From Acetoanaerobium sticklandii (GTDB lineage: Bacteria > Bacillota > Clostridia > Peptostreptococcales > Filifactoraceae), in assembly GCF_000196455.1 (NCBI RefSeq), contig NC_014614.1, positions 696,501 through 760,500 on the forward strand: a DNA stretch of 64,000 nucleotides, in the 5' to 3' direction. The position numbers and the translations under genes are program-made. The notes beneath the pieces are model-generated. The model was not told where the DNA came from and ran no database searches. It worked only from the letters and a program-made list of their open reading frames with translations. This document shows, in pieces, positions 60,826 to 64,000 of this stretch (its first letter is position 1; each line of letters opens with the position of its first letter).

Positions 60826-60883
60826 AAAGGAGGCTGTTGATTTATCTTGATGTTTATTGAGGTAAATCGGCGACAAATAGATG
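60826..60883 (+). promoter_or_regulatory. Hairpin between the hslO Shine-Dalgarno site and start codon
   Basis: AAAGGAG (60826-60832) is 48 bases upstream of the ATG at 60881, far too distant for normal initiation. Bases 60833-60851 can pair with 60856-60874 (19 pairs with one C-A mismatch and several G-T pairs, loop GTTT). Folding removes exactly this stretch and leaves six bases (AAATAG) between the hairpin and the ATG, the ideal spacing. An in-frame TAG immediately before the ATG rules out an earlier start. Confidence 0.7.
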
Positions 60884-61762
60884 AGTTATATATTAAGAGG
60901 AACATCGAAAAATCATGGAATAAGAATATTTGCAGCTGATACTACAAGTATGGTAGAGGAAGCCAGAAGACTTCACAATACAAGCCCAGTTGCTTCAGCG
61001 GCTTTAGGAAGAGCTCTTACAGCTTCTAGCATTATGGGAATAATGATGAAGGGCGATAATGACAAGCTGACCCTTAGTATAAATGGAAAAGGACCACTTG
61101 GTACAATAGTTTGCGTATCAGACTCAAAAGGCACAGTAAAGGGTTATGTGAGCAATCCACTTGTTGATATTCCAAATAGAGCTGATGGCAAGCTAGATGT
61201 AGGCTCAGCGGTTGGAATAAACGGACTTGTTACTATAATTAAGGATATGGGGATGAAAGAGCCTTATACTGGTCAGTACCCTCTTGTCAATGGAGAAATA
61301 GCTGAGGATTTGACTGCGTATTATGCATACTCTGAGCAGCAGCCTTCAGCTATAGCCCTTGGAGTGCTAGTAGATGTAGATTATAGTATTAAGGCGGCAG
61401 GAGGCTTTATAGTTCAGCTTATGCCTGAAGCAGAGGAAAAAGATATAGATATTTTGGAGAAAAATCTAAGCCAAATTACATCAGTATCACATCTTATAGA
61501 TGAGGGAAAAACACCTGAGGATTTGATAAACCTAGTGCTAAAGGATTTAGAACCTATGGTTTATGAAAAAATTCCGGTGAGCTATAAGTGTGATTGTAGC
61601 AGAGAAAGAATAGAAAAAGCACTAATCAGTATAGGGAAAAAGGATTTAGATGAAATAATAAAAGAAGATAAGCTCGCTGAAATTTCATGCCATTTCTGTA
61701 ACACTGTGTATCATTTTAATGAAGCTGAGCTTATAGATTTAAGAAAATCCTTAGATAATTAA
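60881..61762 (+). CDS. hslO: Redox-regulated chaperone Hsp33
   Basis: This cytosolic holdase is switched on by oxidation (293 residues). The N-terminal substrate-binding domain is followed by the redox switch with zinc cysteines CxC (YKCDCSRE) and CxxC (CHFC) near the C-terminus. Known Hsp33 features include RALTASSIMGIMMKGDNDKLTL and GGFIVQLMPEAEE. The start is fixed by the in-frame stop directly before the ATG. Translation appears to depend on the hairpin described above. Confidence 0.96.
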   Translation: MSYILRGTSKNHGIRIFAADTTSMVEEARRLHNTSPVASAALGRALTASSIMGIMMKGDNDKLTLSINGKGPLGTIVCVSDSKGTVKGYVSNPLVDIPNRADGKLDVGSAVGINGLVTIIKDMGMKEPYTGQYPLVNGEIAEDLTAYYAYSEQQPSAIALGVLVDVDYSIKAAGGFIVQLMPEAEEKDIDILEKNLSQITSVSHLIDEGKTPEDLINLVLKDLEPMVYEKIPVSYKCDCSRERIEKALISIGKKDLDEIIKEDKLAEISCHFCNTVYHFNEAELIDLRKSLDN

Positions 61763-61780
61763 TATAAAATACTCCATAAG

Positions 61781-61821
61781 CAAAAAATATACCAATTTTA
61801 GATAATTTGGTATATTTTTTG
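61781..61821 (+). terminator. Terminator after hslO
   Basis: A perfect 15-bp stem (61781-61795 with 61807-61821) ends in a T-run inside the 3' arm. Confidence 0.85.
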
Positions 61822-61913
61822 ATTTTACTTGGATTATTTGATAGAATAGACTTAAATACAGTGGTAATATAACATAAAACTAATAGCATATTTATTTATG
61901 AGGAGAATGCTCC

Positions 61914-63259
61914 ATGAAGATGAGTTTTGGATTAGAAATTAACCAAAGCCAAAAAATGATACTTACTAAAGAGCTAAAGCAATCACTAGAGATACTTCAA
62001 ATGAATAGATTTGAAATAGAGGAGCTCATAGTAAGGGAAACAAACGAAAATCCTACACTTGAAGTAGAAAAAAAGACGAGATAGATTGGGAGAAATATTT
62101 AAAAAATCTAAGAGACTCTTCATATAAAGTATATTCAAATTTCTTTGAAATACCAGATGATGAGGATAGCAATGCAGAGAATTATTTAAAAGATAATGTA
62201 AATATGTACGATTATCTGAGCCAGCAGCTTAGATTAATGAGCTTGGACTCAAAAGTATTTGCCGCTGGTTGTTATATCATAAGAACTTTAAATAAAGACG
62301 GATACTTTAAAGAGGATATTAGAAATGCTTGCAGAAATGTAGGCGTAGCTGAAGAGGTTTTTGCGGAGGCATTAGAGGTGGTTCAAAGCCTAGAACCTAG
62401 CGGAATTGCTGCTAGAAATATATCTGAGTGTTTGCTTCTTCAGATTAAGGACAAGGGAATCTCAGATAAGGTACTGGAAAACATTATCATGGAAGATATA
62501 GAAATGATAGGGGCTCATAAGTATAAGGAACTTTGCAAGAAGTACTCTATTCCTTCGGAAAAACTAAAAGCGTATATAGATTATATAAAAACTTTGGATC
62601 CAAGACCTGCTAGACAGTTCGCGTCTGATGAAAACCAATATGTGCTTCCAGATGTAGTAGTAGAAAGAAAAAACCATGGTTTCGAAGTTAGATTAAATAA
62701 TGATAGCTTGCCGAGTCTAAAAATAAGTAGCTTTTATGAAAAAATGCTCAAGGATTCTATTGAAAAAGAAACTAAAGACTATATTAAAGAGAAACTTCAG
62801 AGCTCATTGATGTTAATTAAGAATATAGAGCAGAGAAAAAATACTGTACTAAAAGTTGCTAAAGGGATAGTAGAAGAACAAGAAGAATTCTTCTTATATG
62901 GCAAAAATCATATCAAACCTATGATACTTAGGGATATAGCTGAGAAAACGGGTTTTCACGAATCAACAATATCACGTACTGTAAATGGAAAATACATGCT
63001 TACACCAAAAGGACTTTTTGAGTTTAAGTATTTTTTCAGCAGTGGAGTAAAAGATTGCGATGGAGATATGGTATCTAATATAAATATAAAAAATGAGCTT
63101 AAGGATATTATAGATAAAGAAAATAAGAAAAAACCACTTAGCGATCAAAAAATATGTGATATTTTGAATTTAAAGGGTATAAATATATCTAGGCGAACTG
63201 TTGCAAAGTATCGCGAAGAACTAAATATCCCGGGCTCTTCAATTAGAAAAGAAATTTAA
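61914..63259 (+). CDS. rpoN: Sigma-54 factor RpoN, interrupted by a -1 frameshift
   Basis: This sigma factor for activator-dependent -24/-12 promoters is read from ATG 61914 (AGGAG 9 bases upstream). The frame encodes the sigma-54 activator-contact region (SFGLEINQSQKMILTKELKQ) for 56 codons and then meets TAG at 62082. The rest, from the core-binding domain to the RpoN box (SRRTVAKYREELNIP), continues without stops in the -1 frame to 63259. The shift falls in GAA AAA AAG (62067-62075), whose A AAA AAG is the classic slippery heptamer. A -1 slip would give 448 residues. It may instead be a natural mutation or a sequencing error in the A7 run. Confidence 0.75.
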
Positions 63260-63268
63260 TTTTTCCTC

Positions 63269-63297
63269 TTGAAAAACTACGGAATATAATATACAAT
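63269..63297 (+). promoter_or_regulatory. Sigma-A promoter of cggR
   Basis: TTGAAA (63269-63274) and TACAAT (63292-63297) are 17 bases apart. The predicted start near 63304 places the tandem dyads directly downstream, where a repressor would act. Confidence 0.7.
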
Positions 63298-63306
63298 AAT
63301 TATGAA

Positions 63307-63400
63307 GCGGGACATAAATAAAGTCGATGGTCTTTAGGAGTCCCGCATAATTTTGAAAAGACAGGGAACGAAAATAAATCAGTGGACTTAAAACGTCCCT
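63307..63400 (+). promoter_or_regulatory. Tandem dyads before cggR, candidate CggR operator
   Basis: Dyad 1 pairs GCGGGAC (63307-63313) with GTCCCGC (63340-63346). Dyad 2 pairs AGGGAaCG (63363-63370) with CGTCCCT (63394-63400). The two units look like diverged copies of each other (GGGAx..., AATAAA, TGGxCTT). CGGGAC is the core of known CggR half-sites, but here the arms are inverted and widely spaced, so an RNA leader structure is also possible. Confidence 0.55.
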
Positions 63401-63417
63401 TGGAAGGTGAGGTGAGC

Positions 63418-64000
63418 ATGAAAAAGCTGATTGATCTTCAAAGAAAAGTTGTACCTGAAGTTCTGGAAAACATGGAAAAAAGATATTCTATATTAAAAGA
63501 AATTTCTTTGAGTAGTCCTATTGGAAGAAGAATGCTAGCAGGCAAGCTTAACTTGTCAGAGAGAGTAGTTCGAACCGAGGTTGAATTTTTAAAGGAACAA
63601 AATCTAATTAATATAGATGCTTCTGGTATGTTTATGACAGATGAAGGCATAGATGTGCTAGAAAATTTAAGTAGCTTTATTTCAGAAATTAAGGGTATAA
63701 CGAAATTAGAAGATATACTCACCAAAAGACTTGGAATAAAAAAGATTGTTATTATTCCTTCATCGATTGACGAATGTCCAGCTTGTAGTATTGACATGGC
63801 TAAAGCTGCAGGAAGATATTTCTTTTCTATCATGAGAGAGCACAAGGTTATAGGAATAACTGGAGGAACGACTATGCATAGCTTTGCAGAAAACCTTCCT
63901 CAAATGAAAACTGAGATGCCGCTCACTATAGTTCCAGCTAGAGGGGGACTAGGAGAAGAAGTAGAGATTCAAGCCAATAACATAGCGGCTATGGTATCAA
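63418..64000 (+). CDS. cggR: Central glycolytic genes regulator CggR (5' part)
   Basis: This is a SorC-family repressor that controls gapA and lower glycolysis genes; 194 codons are visible before the window ends. The N-terminal winged helix (RRMLAGKLNLSERVVRTEVEFLKEQNLI near 41-68, then a short beta wing) has the CggR-specific layout. The effector domain begins near 100 and shows GITGGTTM, which binds the sugar phosphate. The start has GGAAGGTGAGGTGAGC upstream. The glycolytic genes it normally precedes should lie beyond the right edge. Confidence 0.88.
   Translation, partial: MKKLIDLQRKVVPEVLENMEKRYSILKEISLSSPIGRRMLAGKLNLSERVVRTEVEFLKEQNLINIDASGMFMTDEGIDVLENLSSFISEIKGITKLEDILTKRLGIKKIVIIPSSIDECPACSIDMAKAAGRYFFSIMREHKVIGITGGTTMHSFAENLPQMKTEMPLTIVPARGGLGEEVEIQANNIAAMVS

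Noticed and set aside
60850..60939. Overlapping reading frame from ATG 60850 in the hslO leader
   Set aside because: It is out of frame with hslO, encodes a 29-residue basic peptide without similarity, and its start lies within the hairpin. A leader peptide cannot be excluded but is weaker than the hairpin reading.

Overview
The window is a low-GC, gene-dense stretch of a Gram-positive, Clostridia-type chromosome. Supporting signs are strong AGGAGG ribosome-binding sites, AGA-rich codon use, a T-box leader on valS, the tig-clpP-clpX-lon-engB cluster, DUF4364, DUF881 and TSCPD-domain proteins, a CggR-type regulator and lipoprotein-type OppA and PstS. The flavour is that of an amino-acid- or peptide-using anaerobe (a Peptostreptococcaceae-like clostridium); the genus is a guess. 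I saw no rRNA, tRNA or CRISPR array.

Layout. 1-5.2 kb: an oligopeptide ABC transporter (oppB fragment, oppC, oppD, oppF, then separately promoted oppA). 5.3-17.4 kb: an AIR-synthase-like protein, a cell-wall amidase, an RNase PH-RdgB fusion, trigger factor, ClpP, ClpX, two short chromate-transport proteins on the minus strand, Lon and EngB. 17.4-25.3 kb: a small coiled-coil membrane protein, DUF881, an MGDG-synthase-type glycosyltransferase, an unknown 96-residue protein, an FAD dehydrogenase, a Na/Pi symporter, pgi and a small membrane protein. 25.4-32.1 kb: an orphan solute-binding protein, a dicarboxylate/amino-acid symporter, and a metal (probably zinc) uptake operon with its own Fur-family regulator, followed by a soluble chemoreceptor ending in a zinc-binding CZB domain. 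32.2-41.3 kb: two more chemoreceptors and the complete pstSCAB-phoU operon. Arrays of TTAACA-like repeats with the same spacing to the -10 box precede the Na/Pi symporter, pstS and one chemoreceptor, suggesting one phosphate-starvation regulon that includes a chemoreceptor.

41.4-46.0 kb: a cysteine-desulfurase-like enzyme, an Fe-S protein, then a decayed accessory patch with repeated remnants of a two-gene module (a DUF6941-like protein plus a small two-helix membrane protein) and an HNH-endonuclease-like gene. 46.0-54.1 kb: T-box, valS, folC, a TSCPD protein, DUF4364, a methyltransferase, a 47-residue membrane protein, hpt and an M20 peptidase. 54.1-57.8 kb: a Crp/Fnr-type regulator divergent from a two-part permease and a cupin, then an HD-CHAD fusion. 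57.9-60.0 kb: an IS607-type element (serine recombinase plus TnpB). 60.0-64.0 kb: a methyltransferase, Hsp33 with an unusual hairpin between its Shine-Dalgarno and start codon, sigma-54 interrupted by a -1 frameshift at an A AAA AAG heptamer, and the start of cggR behind two tandem dyads.

The most interesting signals are the hslO leader hairpin, the rpoN frameshift site, the Pho-type boxes in front of a chemoreceptor, the zinc-uptake/CZB-chemoreceptor neighbourhood, the decayed repeated module at 43.2-44.6 kb and the tandem dyads before cggR. All assignments come from reading the sequence; no database search was run.
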